Assembly (NCBI RefSeq): GCF_013364215.1
Contig: NZ_CP054923.1
Location: 310,001 to 374,000, forward strand
DNA: 64,000 nucleotides
DNA from: Verrucosispora sp. NA02020
GTDB taxonomy: Bacteria > Actinomycetota > Actinomycetes > Mycobacteriales > Micromonosporaceae
Direction: 5' to 3'
The notes below the pieces were generated by a model that was given only the letters and a program-made list of their open reading frames with translations, had not been told where the DNA came from and made no database searches. The translations under genes were made by a program, and so were the position numbers. Of the stretch, positions 8,756 to 18,700 are shown piece by piece; position 1 is the first letter of the stretch, and the number at the start of each line of letters is the position of its first letter.

Positions 8756-9664
8756 ATGGGGGAGACGGGACTCGGGGCGCGAAGCGGTGTGGTGACGGTG
8801 GAACAGGCGCTGTCGGCGGGGTTCACTCGGGGGCAGATCCGCCACCTGGTCCGGTCGGGGCGTTGGGTCAGGCTGGCCCGGGGGCGCTTCACGCCGTCCA
8901 CCGAACCTGACCCGTTGGCGCTACGACGGGCCCGGATCCGGGCGGCGGTGGACAGTCTGGGGCCGGAGGCGGTGGCCGTGCTGGGGACCGCCGCCGAGAT
9001 GCACGGGATCGCCGGGCTGCGTGCCGCGTCCGAGATCCACGTCTCGGTGCCGGTGCAGTGCCCGCGCCCGCAGCGGCGTACGGATCCGGAAATCGTCGTA
9101 CACCAGTTGACCCTGGGTTCAGAGGATGTCGAGGTGCTGGCCGGTGTGCCGGTCACCACGGCTGTGCGTACCGTCGCCGACGTCATCCTGCGCGCAGACC
9201 GGTACCCGGCGGTCTGCGTCCTGGACTCGGCCCTCAACAAGCGGCTGCTCACCGAGGCGGACCTGGCGTCGATCCCCGCTCTGATCGCCGGACGGCGCGG
9301 TGCGGTCGCCGCCCGGCGGCACCTCACCGAGACGGACGGCCGGGCCCAGTCACCGTTGGAGACGCGTGCCCGGCTGCGGTGCGTCGACGGCGGTGTCCCG
9401 CCGGACGTGCTCCAGGTCGAGGTTCGAGACGAGGACGGCTGGCTCCTGGGCGTCGGTGACCTGGGCTGGCGCCGGGCCCGCCTGATCGCCGAGGCGGACG
9501 GCAGAGGGCCGCACGACGGACCGCAGGCGATCTACGCGGACCGGATGCGACAGAACCGTCTGGTCAACGCCGGCTGGCGCATCCTCCGTTTCACCTGGTC
9601 CGACACCCTCCACCCCGACTACATCCCGCAAACCGTCAAACAAGCCCTCCGCACCCCCCACTAA
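8756..9664 (+). CDS. AbiEi-antitoxin-like / DUF559 domain protein
   Basis: This 302-aa protein belongs to a large actinobacterial family. It starts with a winged-helix-like segment similar to the AbiEi antitoxin N-terminus (VTVEQALSAGFTRGQIRHLVRSGRWVRLARGRF). It ends with a DUF559-like, PD-(D/E)XK-related fold, seen here as LIAEADGRGPHDGPQAIYADRMRQNRLVNAGWRILRFTWSD broken by my spacing. Family members lack a proven function and occur in many copies per genome. No AbiEii-type toxin gene is next to it, so a toxin-antitoxin role is not supported. The ATG at 8756 was chosen; an earlier in-frame start would lie in low-complexity G-rich sequence. It stands alone between two palindromic repeats. Confidence 0.65.
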   Translation: MGETGLGARSGVVTVEQALSAGFTRGQIRHLVRSGRWVRLARGRFTPSTEPDPLALRRARIRAAVDSLGPEAVAVLGTAAEMHGIAGLRAASEIHVSVPVQCPRPQRRTDPEIVVHQLTLGSEDVEVLAGVPVTTAVRTVADVILRADRYPAVCVLDSALNKRLLTEADLASIPALIAGRRGAVAARRHLTETDGRAQSPLETRARLRCVDGGVPPDVLQVEVRDEDGWLLGVGDLGWRRARLIAEADGRGPHDGPQAIYADRMRQNRLVNAGWRILRFTWSDTLHPDYIPQTVKQALRTPH

Positions 9665-9728
9665 CCCCGCCGCCCCAGCCTCACGCGGCCCGCCCTGCCC
9701 CGCCCGCACTGCCCGGCCCGCCTACCTC

Positions 9729-9788
9729 GTTGATCAAGAAGTTTGGGCGTCTACACGCCGGAATTGAGACGCGAACTTCTTGATCAAC
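9729..9788. repeat. TTGATCAAGAAGTT palindromic element, copy B
   Basis: The outer 15 bp of both arms are identical (gttgatcaagaagtt / aacttcttgatcaac). The inner part pairs poorly and contains its own small repeat (gcgtctacacgcc). It lies 25 bp before purD and could act as a terminator of the upstream gene or influence purD expression. Confidence 0.85.
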
Positions 9789-9813
9789 AGGGTCGAGGAG
9801 GGTGGTGGGTAGG

Positions 9814-11073
9814 ATGCCGGCTGTGCGTGTTCTGTTGCTGGGTAGTGGTGGACGGGAGCACGCGCTTGCGCTGCGGCTCGCCGAGGATCCGACCGTTGAG
9901 CAGGTGATCGCGGCACCGGGCAATCCCGGCATCGCGGGCGTTGCCGAGCTGCGGGAGGTCGTGGCGACCGATCCCGAAGCCGTGGCGGCACTCGCGGTCG
10001 AGGTGGCCGCCGACCTGGTCGTGATCGGGCCGGAGGCGCCGCTGGTCGCCGGAGTCGCCGACGCGCTGCGGGCCAAGGGCATCGCGGTGTTCGGCCCGTC
10101 GGCCGAGGCGGCGCAGCTGGAAGGCTCCAAGACGTTCGCCAAGGACGTGATGACGGCCGCCGGTGTGCCCACGGCCCGCGCCCACACCTGCACCGACGAG
10201 GCGGGTACGGCCGCTGCCCTGGACGAGTTCGGGCCGCCGTACGTGGTGAAGAACGACGGGCTCGCCGCCGGCAAGGGCGTGGTGGTGACCGAGGACCGCG
10301 ACGCCGCGCTGCGGCACGCCGCCGAGTGCGGTCGGGTGGTCGTCGAGGAGTACCTGGCCGGCCCGGAGGTCTCGCTGTTCGTGGTGACCGACGGCGAGGC
10401 CGCCGTGCCGCTGCTGCCGGCGCAGGACTTCAAGCGGGTCGGTGACGGTGACAGCGGCCCGAACACCGGCGGCATGGGTGCGTACGCGCCGCTGCCCTGG
10501 GCGCCGTCCGACCTGGTCGATGACGTGATGCGGGACGTCGTGCACCCCACGCTGGTCGAGATGCGTCGTCGGGGCACGCCCTTCGCCGGCCTGCTCTACG
10601 TCGGGCTGGCGATCACCGCCGACGGTCCCCGGGTGATCGAGTTCAACGCCCGCTTCGGCGACCCGGAGACCCAGGTGGTGCTCGCCCTGCTGGAGACGCC
10701 GCTGGCCGGTCTGCTGCACGCCGCCGCCACCGGCACGCTGGCCGAGCACCCGCCGCTGCGCTGGCACGACGGCGCGGCGGTGACCGTGGTGGTCGCCGCC
10801 GAGGGCTATCCGGCCCCGCCGCGTACCGGTGACGTGATCACCGGCGCGGACCGCCCGGGCGTCATCCACGCCGGCACCGCCCGCCGGGCCGCCGACGGTG
10901 CCCTGCTCTCCGCCGGCGGCCGGGTCCTCTGCGGTACGGCCACCGGCCCCGACCTGGCCGCCGCGCGCGACGCCGCCTACGAACTGGTACGCGGCATCAC
11001 GCTGGCCGGGTCGCACCACCGTGGCGACATCGCTTCGTCCGCGATCGACGGCAGGATCACGCTCCCCGCCTGA
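9814..11073 (+). CDS. purD: phosphoribosylamine-glycine ligase
   Basis: PurD makes glycinamide ribonucleotide from phosphoribosylamine, glycine and ATP, the second step of purine synthesis. The 419-aa protein has the family start [20 protein letters not shown] and the N-domain motif APGNPGIAG. The ATP-grasp domain shows [32 protein letters not shown] and the signature [13 protein letters not shown]. Metal-binding residues lie in [17 protein letters not shown]. The ATG at 9814 was preferred; GTGs at 9802 and 9823 are possible. GAGGAG at 9795-9800 serves as the ribosome-binding site. It stands apart from the other pur genes, as is common in Micromonosporaceae. Confidence 0.95.
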   Translation: MPAVRVLLLGSGGREHALALRLAEDPTVEQVIAAPGNPGIAGVAELREVVATDPEAVAALAVEVAADLVVIGPEAPLVAGVADALRAKGIAVFGPSAEAAQLEGSKTFAKDVMTAAGVPTARAHTCTDEAGTAAALDEFGPPYVVKNDGLAAGKGVVVTEDRDAALRHAAECGRVVVEEYLAGPEVSLFVVTDGEAAVPLLPAQDFKRVGDGDSGPNTGGMGAYAPLPWAPSDLVDDVMRDVVHPTLVEMRRRGTPFAGLLYVGLAITADGPRVIEFNARFGDPETQVVLALLETPLAGLLHAAATGTLAEHPPLRWHDGAAVTVVVAAEGYPAPPRTGDVITGADRPGVIHAGTARRAADGALLSAGGRVLCGTATGPDLAAARDAAYELVRGITLAGSHHRGDIASSAIDGRITLPA

Positions 11074-11443
11074 GCCCTCCGAAGCGGCCCCGGCCAGTCC
11101 GGCGGCCTGTCCCTGCCCCGGCGACGTCACCCAATCCGGTGTCGCCTGCGCCCTGACGGTGTCGCCCAGTCCGATGGCTCGCCCGACCCTGGCGGTGTCG
11201 ACCGGCCCGGTGTCGACCGGCGGGTCGGCTGTCCGGCTGCCCTGATGGTGCTGATCCGGTTCGGCCGGCGAGCCGCCGCGCCGGACGTCGCTGACCGAAC
11301 GGTCGGCGGTTGTGGTCGACGGGCCGCAACGCAATCACCTCCCCGCAGCGTATTAGTGGCTAGCGCGGTGTCCAGGAACGTTGGCGGTGTCGCGGCGCGG
11401 CCCGGTGAACGTTTCTGGACACCGCACTAGGGAGGGAGGCGGG
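11074..11443. other. 370-bp non-coding stretch before the sigma-factor operon
   Basis: I see no convincing gene here. The first part is GC-rich and holds short imperfect direct repeats of the type ggtgtcg (for example gtgtcgaccggc twice near 11195-11222). The last 80 bp hold the palindromic element at 11360-11430 and a strong GGAGGGAGG ribosome-binding site at 11431-11439. Confidence 0.5.
11360..11430. repeat. 71-bp palindromic element (GTGTCCAG-arm type)
   Basis: Two 23-bp arms at 11360-11382 and 11408-11430 pair with two mismatches around a 25-nt centre. Their cores are GCGGTGTCCAGGAACGTT and AACGTTTCTGGACACCGC. Both arms end in CTAG at the outside. The element lies just before the ribosome-binding site of the sigma-factor gene. 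It may be a small mobile palindrome or a regulatory hairpin. Confidence 0.7.
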
Positions 11444-12067
11444 ATGGCAGCCGACGAGTTCGAGACGTTCGTCCACCGGTCCGCGCCGGTGCTGCGCCGG
11501 TACGCGCGTGCGGTCGCCGCAGACCCGGACCGGGCGGAGGATCTTCTCCAGGAGACCTACGTCCGGGTGGCCGGGGTGTGGCATCGGGTGCTCGCCGACG
11601 GCAACCCGGTCGAGTACGCGAAAGTCGAGATGATCCGGCTGCACACCGGTCGGCTCCGGACGCTGGTCCGCCTGCTCCGGCCCACTCCGTCGGCGTCTCC
11701 GCCGGTCGCCGACGGCAGGTCCGGCCGCCAGAGCGAACCCGGCCGTGTCGCCGAGAGCGGATCCGATCGCGTGGCCGACAGTGGGCCCGATCGCGTGGCC
11801 GACAGTGGGCCCGATCGCGTGGCCGACCTCGGGTCCGAACGCGTCGAGGACGGTGGCCTGCTGCGTCGACTGCTGGCCGGGCTGCCACCCGTGCAACGGG
11901 CGGTGCTCGTCCTGGCGTACCTCGACGATCTCGACGACGCAGCGATCGCCGAGGCTGTCGGGCGACGTCCGGCGGCCGTCCGGTCCCTGCGGCGCCGGGC
12001 GCTCGACGCGATCCGCCCGGGACTGCCGGCCGTCCGTGCCGGAGCCCTCCCGGAGGTCGTGCGATGA
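11444..12067 (+). CDS. ECF RNA polymerase sigma factor (SigE-like)
   Basis: The 207-aa protein has a sigma region 2 (residues about 5-75; FVHRSAPVLRRYARAVAADP, DRAEDLLQETYVRVA). It also has a sigma region 4 helix-turn-helix (about 140-195; LPPVQRAVLVLAYLDDLDDA, VGRRPAAVRSLRRRALDAI). The linker between them is unusually long. It is built from four copies of an eight-residue unit, VADSGPDR and variants, encoded by 24-bp tandem DNA repeats at 11747-11842. The ribosome-binding site is strong. The next gene encodes a one-TM protein that could be its anti-sigma partner, as is usual for ECF factors. Confidence 0.82.
   Translation: MAADEFETFVHRSAPVLRRYARAVAADPDRAEDLLQETYVRVAGVWHRVLADGNPVEYAKVEMIRLHTGRLRTLVRLLRPTPSASPPVADGRSGRQSEPGRVAESGSDRVADSGPDRVADSGPDRVADLGSERVEDGGLLRRLLAGLPPVQRAVLVLAYLDDLDDAAIAEAVGRRPAAVRSLRRRALDAIRPGLPAVRAGALPEVVR
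11747..11842 (+). repeat. four 24-bp tandem repeats inside the sigma-factor gene
   Basis: Copies lie at 11747-11770, 11771-11794, 11795-11818 and 11819-11842. The two central copies are identical, and the outer ones have diverged. The unit keeps the reading frame and encodes V-A-(D/E)-S/L-G-x-D/E-R. The number of copies may vary between strains by slippage. Confidence 0.9.
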
Positions 12068-12120
12068 CCGGCGCCGTTCCCCGAGGCCGCGCGATGACCG
12101 GAGCCGTTCCCCGAGGCCGG
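12061..12120 (+). repeat. two 30-bp tandem repeats after the sigma-factor gene
   Basis: Units at 12061-12090 and 12091-12120 differ at only two positions. The first overlaps the sigma-factor stop codon. They lengthen the gap to the downstream membrane-protein gene. Confidence 0.85.
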
Positions 12121-12170
12121 AGCCCATCGGGATGTGACGGCATGACCGGAGTCGATCGGGAGGTGGCGCG

Positions 12171-12770
12171 ATGACCGACGTCCGGGATGCTCTTCGGGAG
12201 GTCTGGGACGGCGGGCCCGGCGGGGGTATGCCGGGTCCGGATCCGCTCCCGGCGGTGCGGGCCCGCCTGCGTCGTCGTCGCCGGGTCCAGGCCGTCGCCG
12301 TGGCGTTGGCGCTCTGCACGGTGGTCGGCCTGGGGGTCTTCACCGTGGTGACGGCCGGTCGACCGGCACCAGCGTCGCCGGCCGCGGCGCCCGCCAGTCC
12401 CACCGTGCCCGAACTACGTGGCCTGCCGGCCTATCTGCGGCCGGCCGACCCCGCCGAGGCGGTGCTGCGGATGGCGCGTCCGCAGGCGGTGCCGACCGGC
12501 GACCGGGTGGCGTACGAGGGGGACGGCCCGGTGATCCGGGTGGTCGCGGTCTTCGACTTCGAGGCGGCGCTGGGGCTCCCCGGGGTATCCCGCGAGGTCA
12601 CCGTGGCGACTGCGGCGCAGGTGCTGGCCACGGACGACGTGGCGACCTCGACGGCGTACCTGTCGGCGTGGCTTCCCGACGGGCGTACCCTGTTCGTTTC
12701 CGTGACCGGGGACACGCCGCAGGTCCGTGCGGCGACGGTGGACGCTCTCGTGACGGCCAACCTGGGCTGA
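12171..12770 (+). CDS. single-TM membrane protein, possible anti-sigma partner
   Basis: I do not recognise a named family. The 199-aa protein has a short cytoplasmic N-terminus with an Arg-rich cluster (RARLRRRRRVQ), one membrane helix at about residues 38-60 (AVAVALALCTVVGLGVFTVV), a Pro/Ala linker and an extracytoplasmic domain of about 120 residues. Position directly after an ECF sigma gene and this topology suggest an anti-sigma or sensor role. However, the cytoplasmic part (under 40 residues) is short for a classical anti-sigma domain, and no zinc motif HxxxCxxC is seen. The ATG at 12171 follows GGGAGGTGGCGCG. Confidence 0.55.
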   Translation: MTDVRDALREVWDGGPGGGMPGPDPLPAVRARLRRRRRVQAVAVALALCTVVGLGVFTVVTAGRPAPASPAAAPASPTVPELRGLPAYLRPADPAEAVLRMARPQAVPTGDRVAYEGDGPVIRVVAVFDFEAALGLPGVSREVTVATAAQVLATDDVATSTAYLSAWLPDGRTLFVSVTGDTPQVRAATVDALVTANLG

Positions 12771-12891
12771 TCTTGGCCGGTCAGACCGGGTGGACCGGCC
12801 GATCGGCCCTGACCATGCGGTTGACATCCCGTGTCACGATCATCGTGCCGGTGGCCTGCTCGGGCCGCCGGGTGCGGGGGAGGAGGACAAG

Positions 12892-13524
12892 GTGACCGGC
12901 TTTCTCGGCACGGCACTCAGTTTCCCCACCGTGCTGTTCAGCTTCCTGCTCGTGGTCGTCGTCGGCTACTGGCTGCTGGTGCTGACCGGGGTGCTGGATC
13001 TGGGCGACGACCTGGACGTCGACGGCGGACCGGGTACGTTCCTCGCCGGTCTCGGGCTCGGCGGCGTACCCAGTGCGATCATCTTCTCCCTGCTCGTCGC
13101 GGTGGCCTGGTTCGTCAGCCTGGCCGGTACCGCGCTGCTCGACGGCATCGGGCTCGGCGCCGGCACCCGGATCGCGGTCTCGATCGGCGTGCTGCTGGCC
13201 GCCGCGTTCTGCGCGTACGCGGTGACCCGGCTGGTCGCGGTGCCGTTGGGACGCCTCTTCCCGACCGATTCGGACGCCAGCCGTAACACCTTCGTCGGCC
13301 GCCTCTGTGTGGTGCGGACCGGTACGGTCACCGCCGACTTCGGTCAGGCCGAGGTGACGGCGGCGGACGGCTCGTCGGCCGTGGTGCAGGTCCGGCAGCC
13401 GGGCGACGAGAAGATGACGGCCGGCACTTCCGCGTTGATCTACGACTACGACACCGAGGGTGAGTTCTTCTGGGTGATGCCCGCCGGGCCCACCTTCGAC
13501 CCCCTGAGACATGCCCCCGAGTAA
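12892..13524 (+). CDS. YqiJ-like OB-fold inner-membrane protein
   Basis: The 210-aa protein has three membrane segments: residues about 8-30 (FPTVLFSFLLVVVVGYWLLV), 55-80 and 88-112. A C-terminal soluble OB-like beta domain follows (FVGRLCVVRTGTVTADFGQA to EFFWVMPAG). This is the layout of E. coli YqiJ, whose gene sits next to the flotillin gene yqiK. The OB part resembles NfeD domains that bind or modulate SPFH proteins. Here, too, the next gene encodes a flotillin. The GTG at 12892 has a strong AGGAGG site 5-6 nt upstream. It is inferred to anchor or organise the flotillin scaffold. Confidence 0.75.
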   Translation: MTGFLGTALSFPTVLFSFLLVVVVGYWLLVLTGVLDLGDDLDVDGGPGTFLAGLGLGGVPSAIIFSLLVAVAWFVSLAGTALLDGIGLGAGTRIAVSIGVLLAAAFCAYAVTRLVAVPLGRLFPTDSDASRNTFVGRLCVVRTGTVTADFGQAEVTAADGSSAVVQVRQPGDEKMTAGTSALIYDYDTEGEFFWVMPAGPTFDPLRHAPE

Positions 13525-13702
13525 TCGCCCCTGGTGAGTCCGCTTCCGCGCGGATCACCCCGACCTCGCCCGAGGCGGTCGGTGCGAACCCCCTTCGTCC
13601 GGCCCGCCCGCCACGCTGCCCCTGACGTATCCCCTCGAAAGGAGGATGCGCGGCGCCCCGCCCCGGCCCCGTCGCCGGCTGCCGCCGTCCGCGCGCCCAA
13701 CC

Positions 13703-15724
13703 ATGGAAGTGATCACCACCGGAATCGGTGTACTCCTCGCCGTCGTCCTGCTCGTCGCGCTCGGCGTGGTGTTCATGGTCAGTCGGCTGTTCCGCAAGGT
13801 CGAGCAGGGCAAGGCGCTGATCATCTCCAAGATCCGGCGGGTCGACGTGACCTTCACCGGCGCGGTGGTGATGCCGGTGCTGCACAAGGCCGAGATCATG
13901 GACATCTCGGTCAAGACGATCGACATCGAACGGACCGGCAACGAGGGTCTGATCTGCCGCGACAACATCCGGGCCGACATCCGGATCACCTTCTTCGTCC
14001 GGGTGAACAAGACGAACGAGGACGTCATCAAGGTGGCGCAGGCGATCGGCACCGCGCGGGCCAGCGACCGGGAGACGCTCCAGGAGCTGTTCAACGCGAA
14101 GTTCTCCGAGGCGCTGAAGACCGTCGGCAAGCAGCTCGACTTCGTCGACCTCTACACCAAGCGTGACGAGTTCCGCGACCAGATCATCCGGGTCATCGGC
14201 ACCGACCTCAACGGCTACAGCCTGGAGGACGCGGCGATCGACTTCCTCGAGCAGACGCCGATGTCGCAGCTCGACCCGAAGAACATCCTCGACGCCCAGG
14301 GCATCCGGAAGATCACCGAGCTGACCACGCAGGAGCACGTCCGGACGAACGAGTTCCGGCGCAGCGAGGAGAAGGAGATCACCCGCCAGAACGTGGACGC
14401 CAAGGAGGCGATCCTCGAACTGGAGCGGCGGCAGGCCGACGCCGAGGCCAAGCAGCAGCGCGAGATCGAGACCGTGCGGGCCCGCGAGCAGGCCGAGACC
14501 ACCCGGGTACGCGCCGAGGAGCGGCTGCGGGCCGAGACGGCGAACATCCGTACCGACGAGCAGTTGGGCGTCCAGCACGAGAACCGGGCGCGGGAGATCG
14601 CGGTCGCGGAGAAGAACCGCGAGCGGGTCATCGCCATCGAGACCGAGCGGATCGAGAAGGACCGCATGCTGGAGGTGATCGGCCGGGAGCGGGAGACCGA
14701 GCTGAGCACGATCGCCAAGGACAAGGAGGTGGAGGCCGAGAAGCGGGCCATCGCCGAGGTCGTCCGGGAGCGGATCGCGGTGGAGAAGACCGTGGCCGAG
14801 CAGGAGGAGAACATCAAGCGGCTGCGCGTGGTCGAGGAGGCCGAGCGGACCCGCCAGGCGGTGGTCATCCAGGCCGAGGCCGAGGCGCAGGAGAGCCTGG
14901 TCAAGGACATCAAGGCGGCGGAGGCCGCCGAGGCGGCGGCGAAGTACAAGGCCCGCGAGGAACTGGTGCTGGCCGAGGCCCGGCAGCAGGCCGCAGAACT
15001 GGACGCCCGGGCGAAGATCCGGCTGGCCGAGGGAGTCCAGGCCGAGACCGCAGCGGCCGGCCTGGCCGAGGTGCAGGTCAAGGAGCGCAGTGCCGAGGCC
15101 ATCGAGAAGGTCGGCCGGGCCGAGGTCGCGGTGGAGCGGGAGAAGGCGCTGCTCGCCGCCGACGCGGTGCGCGAGAAGCTGAAGGGCGAGGCCGAGGGTC
15201 TCACCGAGAAGGCCGCCGCGATGGCCGCGCTGGACGACGCGACCCGCGAGCACGAGGAGTACCGGTTGCGCCTGGAACTGGAGAAGGAGGTCCGGCTCGC
15301 CGGGCTGGACACCCAGCGGCAGGTCGCCGAGGCACAGGCCGCCCTGGTCTCCACCGGTCTGGAGAAGGCGAACATCGACATCGTCGGTGGGGACAGTGTC
15401 TTCTTCGACCGGCTGCTCAGCTCGATCTCGTTCGGCAAGAGCGTGGACAGCTTCGTGGCCCACTCGGACGTGGCGAAGAACCTCGCCCAACCGTGGCTGG
15501 ACGGCAAAGCCAGCTTCACCGACGACCTGACCCGGATGATCGGCTCGCTGAACACCGCCGACGTGCAGAACCTCACGCTGTCGGCGTTCCTGGCGCAGCA
15601 GATGCGCTCCGGCGGTGCCGACAAGGGCAAGCTCCAGGAGCTGCTGAAGGCCGCGCAGCGCCTGGGTGTGGCGGACACCCCGGTCGCCGCCCTCACCGGT
15701 TCGCGGCAGCCCGCCGGTGAGTGA
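13703..15724 (+). CDS. flotillin / SPFH-domain protein (YqiK-like)
   Basis: The 673-aa protein has one N-terminal membrane segment (residues 5-27), an SPFH/band-7 domain (about 30-210; FRKVEQGKALIISKIRRVDV, DISVKTIDIERTGNEGLICR) and a very long charged coiled coil (about 215-540). The coiled coil is rich in Glu/Arg/Ala heptads such as EAEAQESLVKDIKAAEAAEA. A C-terminal oligomerisation region ends it (GGDSVFFDRLLSSISFGKSVD). It fits the YqiK branch of flotillins, which form membrane microdomain scaffolds. The ATG at 13703 is the likely start because the TM begins right after it. An ATG at 13646 sits with no spacing after AAAGGAGG and is less likely. Its stop overlaps the ATPase gene start. Confidence 0.85.
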   Translation: MEVITTGIGVLLAVVLLVALGVVFMVSRLFRKVEQGKALIISKIRRVDVTFTGAVVMPVLHKAEIMDISVKTIDIERTGNEGLICRDNIRADIRITFFVRVNKTNEDVIKVAQAIGTARASDRETLQELFNAKFSEALKTVGKQLDFVDLYTKRDEFRDQIIRVIGTDLNGYSLEDAAIDFLEQTPMSQLDPKNILDAQGIRKITELTTQEHVRTNEFRRSEEKEITRQNVDAKEAILELERRQADAEAKQQREIETVRAREQAETTRVRAEERLRAETANIRTDEQLGVQHENRAREIAVAEKNRERVIAIETERIEKDRMLEVIGRERETELSTIAKDKEVEAEKRAIAEVVRERIAVEKTVAEQEENIKRLRVVEEAERTRQAVVIQAEAEAQESLVKDIKAAEAAEAAAKYKAREELVLAEARQQAAELDARAKIRLAEGVQAETAAAGLAEVQVKERSAEAIEKVGRAEVAVEREKALLAADAVREKLKGEAEGLTEKAAAMAALDDATREHEEYRLRLELEKEVRLAGLDTQRQVAEAQAALVSTGLEKANIDIVGGDSVFFDRLLSSISFGKSVDSFVAHSDVAKNLAQPWLDGKASFTDDLTRMIGSLNTADVQNLTLSAFLAQQMRSGGADKGKLQELLKAAQRLGVADTPVAALTGSRQPAGE

Positions 15725-18700
15725 GCCGACCGCCGGTCCGGCGACCACCGGGCGTATGCCCGGTGCCGCCGGGCCGGCCCCGGCGGGCCGGTCCGGCGAC
15801 GGACCCGATCCGGCCGAGGTCGTGTCGGACGGCGGTACCCGGCCCGGGCTGGACGACGGCAGCTACGAGGTGCTGCGCAAGCGCCTCGCCGGGCAGGCCG
15901 CCGAGTTGGCCCGGCGGGCCGAGTCGCTCAACGCCCGCCGGCTGGAGGTCTTCGGCAGCACCGAGCTGCGGCTGCTGAGCACCGAGCGGATCCGTACGGA
16001 GCACAACTGCGTGCCCCGGGACCTCGTCCCGGTCGGCGGGCTGATGCTGTTCGGCTACAACGTCTTCATCGGCCTGAAGCCGGAGACGACCGTCGACGAC
16101 GTCTTCTCGCTGCACCGATTCACCCGCGAACAGCGCGAGGGTGAATCGGAGGAGGTCGCCTTCCGGTTCGACGAGGCCGGTCAGGACGAGTTGCCCGGCC
16201 TGCTGCGGCACCCGCAGTTCGTCCGGGACTTCAGCGAGCTGTACCGCTACTACCGGCAGGCGCGCCTGCTGCAACTGCGCCGCGTCGACGCCCGGCTGCT
16301 GGCGGTGTTCCAGACCGGGCCGCGTACCGAGGACATCCGGGTGCTGCGCTGGCAGGTCGGCGTGGACGGCATCCCGGAGTACCTGGACAGCCGGGGGGAG
16401 CGGGACCACGTCTTCCCGCCGAGCCACGACTTCGAGTGGATCGAGACGACCCGGCAGGACCACGTCCTCGGCCGGCACCCGCACATCGACATCGACGGCG
16501 AGGTCTTCGTCGAGACGGTGGGCGGCACGCTGACCGTCAAGGTGGAGAACAACACCGAGGTCGGCGAGGGCATCTACAGCGAGCCGGTGGACGAGCCGTT
16601 GCAGAGCCTGGCCGACGCCGACGTGCAGTGGGCCCGGGTGGGTCCGCTGATCCTGCTGCGGATCCTGCCGTACAAGGAGACGCAGTGGCGGCACCTGGTC
16701 TTCAACACGCTCACCCGGGAGGTGGTCCGCCTCGACGGCATCGGGGTGGCCTGCCAGCGGCTGCCCGAGGACCACGGCATCATCTTCCCGGGCGGGTACC
16801 ACCTGGCGACCGGCGTCACCCGCACCTTCGACACCGAGGTCGCCGACCTGGAGTTCGAGCGGGTGGTGCGCTCGCCGAACGGTGAGGACGTGCTCTACGT
16901 CTTCCACGCCCGGGCCGAGGGGCGCTCGCTGCTGCTGCCGTACAACGCGATCCGCAAGGAGGTGGCCGCGCCGATCCCTTGCCACGGCTTCTCCCTCTTC
17001 GACGACGGCACGCTCGTGGTGTTCCGGGCCGTCTCCGAGGAGCCGACCCGGGTCCACCCGATGCAGATCTGGCAGACGCCGTACGTCTCCGACGCGTACG
17101 CGGCGGCGCAGCCGGCCGGCACCGGTCCGCTGGAGCGGATCGGCAACGCCGACCTGGTACGCGGCATCTCGGACTGCCTCTCGGCGGCGCGGATGGTGCA
17201 GGGCAGCGCCACCGCCGGGGTGTACGAGGCGCTGATCGCGGCCTGTGCCCGGATCACCGACCACTTCCACTGGCTCGGCGAGGACGAGCTGGGTGACCTG
17301 GCCACCCCGCTGAGCGGTCTGCGGCGTACCGCCAGCTCCGTGCTGGAGGAGCACGAGAAGGTCCGTACGCTCACCGAGCAGGCCCGCGCCGAACTGGACG
17401 AGAGCGCCGAGCAGATCGCCTCGCTGGCCCGCCGGGCCCGGGGCGAGGCGCCGCTGACCGCCGACGACTGGGTCACCCAGCTCGGTGGGTTGCGTCGGGC
17501 GCGCGGACACCTGGAGTCGTTGCGCGAACTGCGGTACGTCGACCACGACCGGATCGACGAGCTGGCCGCCCGGCTGGACGAGGAACTGTCGGTCGCCGGT
17601 CGACGCGCGGTCGAGTTCCTCCGCCGTGACGAGGCGTTCACCGGCTACCAGCAGGAGGTGGATCGACTCGCCGCGCGGGCCGCCGAGATCGGCACCGTGG
17701 CCGAGGCCGGCACCGTCCGCGACGAGCTGGCCGCCCGTACCGACGGCCTGCAGACCATCACCGACGTCGTCGGTGGGCTGGACATCGCCGACGCGACCGT
17801 ACGGACCGGCATCCTGGGCCGGGTCGGTGAGGTGCTGGGCGCGGTCAACCGGGCCCGGGCAGTGCTCGACAAGCGACGCCAGGAACTGGCCGCGGTGGAG
17901 GGCCGGGCCGGTTTCGCCGCCGAGTTCGCCCTGCTCGGGCAGGCGGTGACCGGGGCGCTGGCGGCGGCGGACACCGCCGAACGCTGCGACGAGCAACTCG
18001 GCCGGCTGCTGCTGCGCGTGGAGGAGCTGGAGTCCCGGTTCGGCGAGTTCGACGACTTCCTCACCGAGCTGTCGACCCGGCGTACCGACATCTACGAGGC
18101 GTTCTCGGCGCGCAAGCAGGCCTTGCTGGACGAGCGGTCCCGGCGGGCCGACCGGCTGGTCGGGTCGGCCGAGCGGATCCTGGTCAGCGTGCAGCGGCGG
18201 GCCGGCACGCTCGGCTCACTGGACGAGATCAACACCTACTTCGCGGCCGACCCGATGGTGGGCAAGCTCCGCTCGGTGGTGGAGGAACTGCGTACCCTCG
18301 GCGACGCGGTGCGGGCCGAGGAGTTGGACGGCCGGATCCGGGCCGCTCGCCAGGAGTCCGGTCGCGGTCTGCGCGACCGCCTCGACCTGTACGCCGACGG
18401 TGGCGAGACGATCCGGCTGGGCCGGCACCGCTTCGCGGTGAACACGCAACCGGTGGACGTGGCGGTGGTGCCGGCCGAGGGCCGCATGGTGGTGGCGGTG
18501 ACCGGCACCGACTACCGCGCACCGGTGCGCGACGAGGAGTTCCAGCAGACCCGGCGGTTCTGGGACCAGCTGCTGGTCTCCGAGTCGGCGCAGGTGTACC
18601 GGGCCGAGTACCTGGCCACGGCGATCCTGGCCGCCGCCGAGGCGGGTCGTGACGGGCTCACCCTGGACGCGCTGCACACCGCGGCGGTGGACGCGAACGG

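Noticed and set aside
8756..9664. AbiE-type toxin-antitoxin system
   Set aside because: Only an AbiEi-like N-terminus is present. No AbiEii nucleotidyltransferase toxin lies next to it, and the C-terminus is DUF559-like.
15693..17996. 767-aa open frame opposite the giant ATPase gene
   Set aside because: Composition (Asp/His/Gln/Leu/Gly rich, no domain) is that of an antisense shadow. The plus-strand protein has clear DUF3686 and AAA features.
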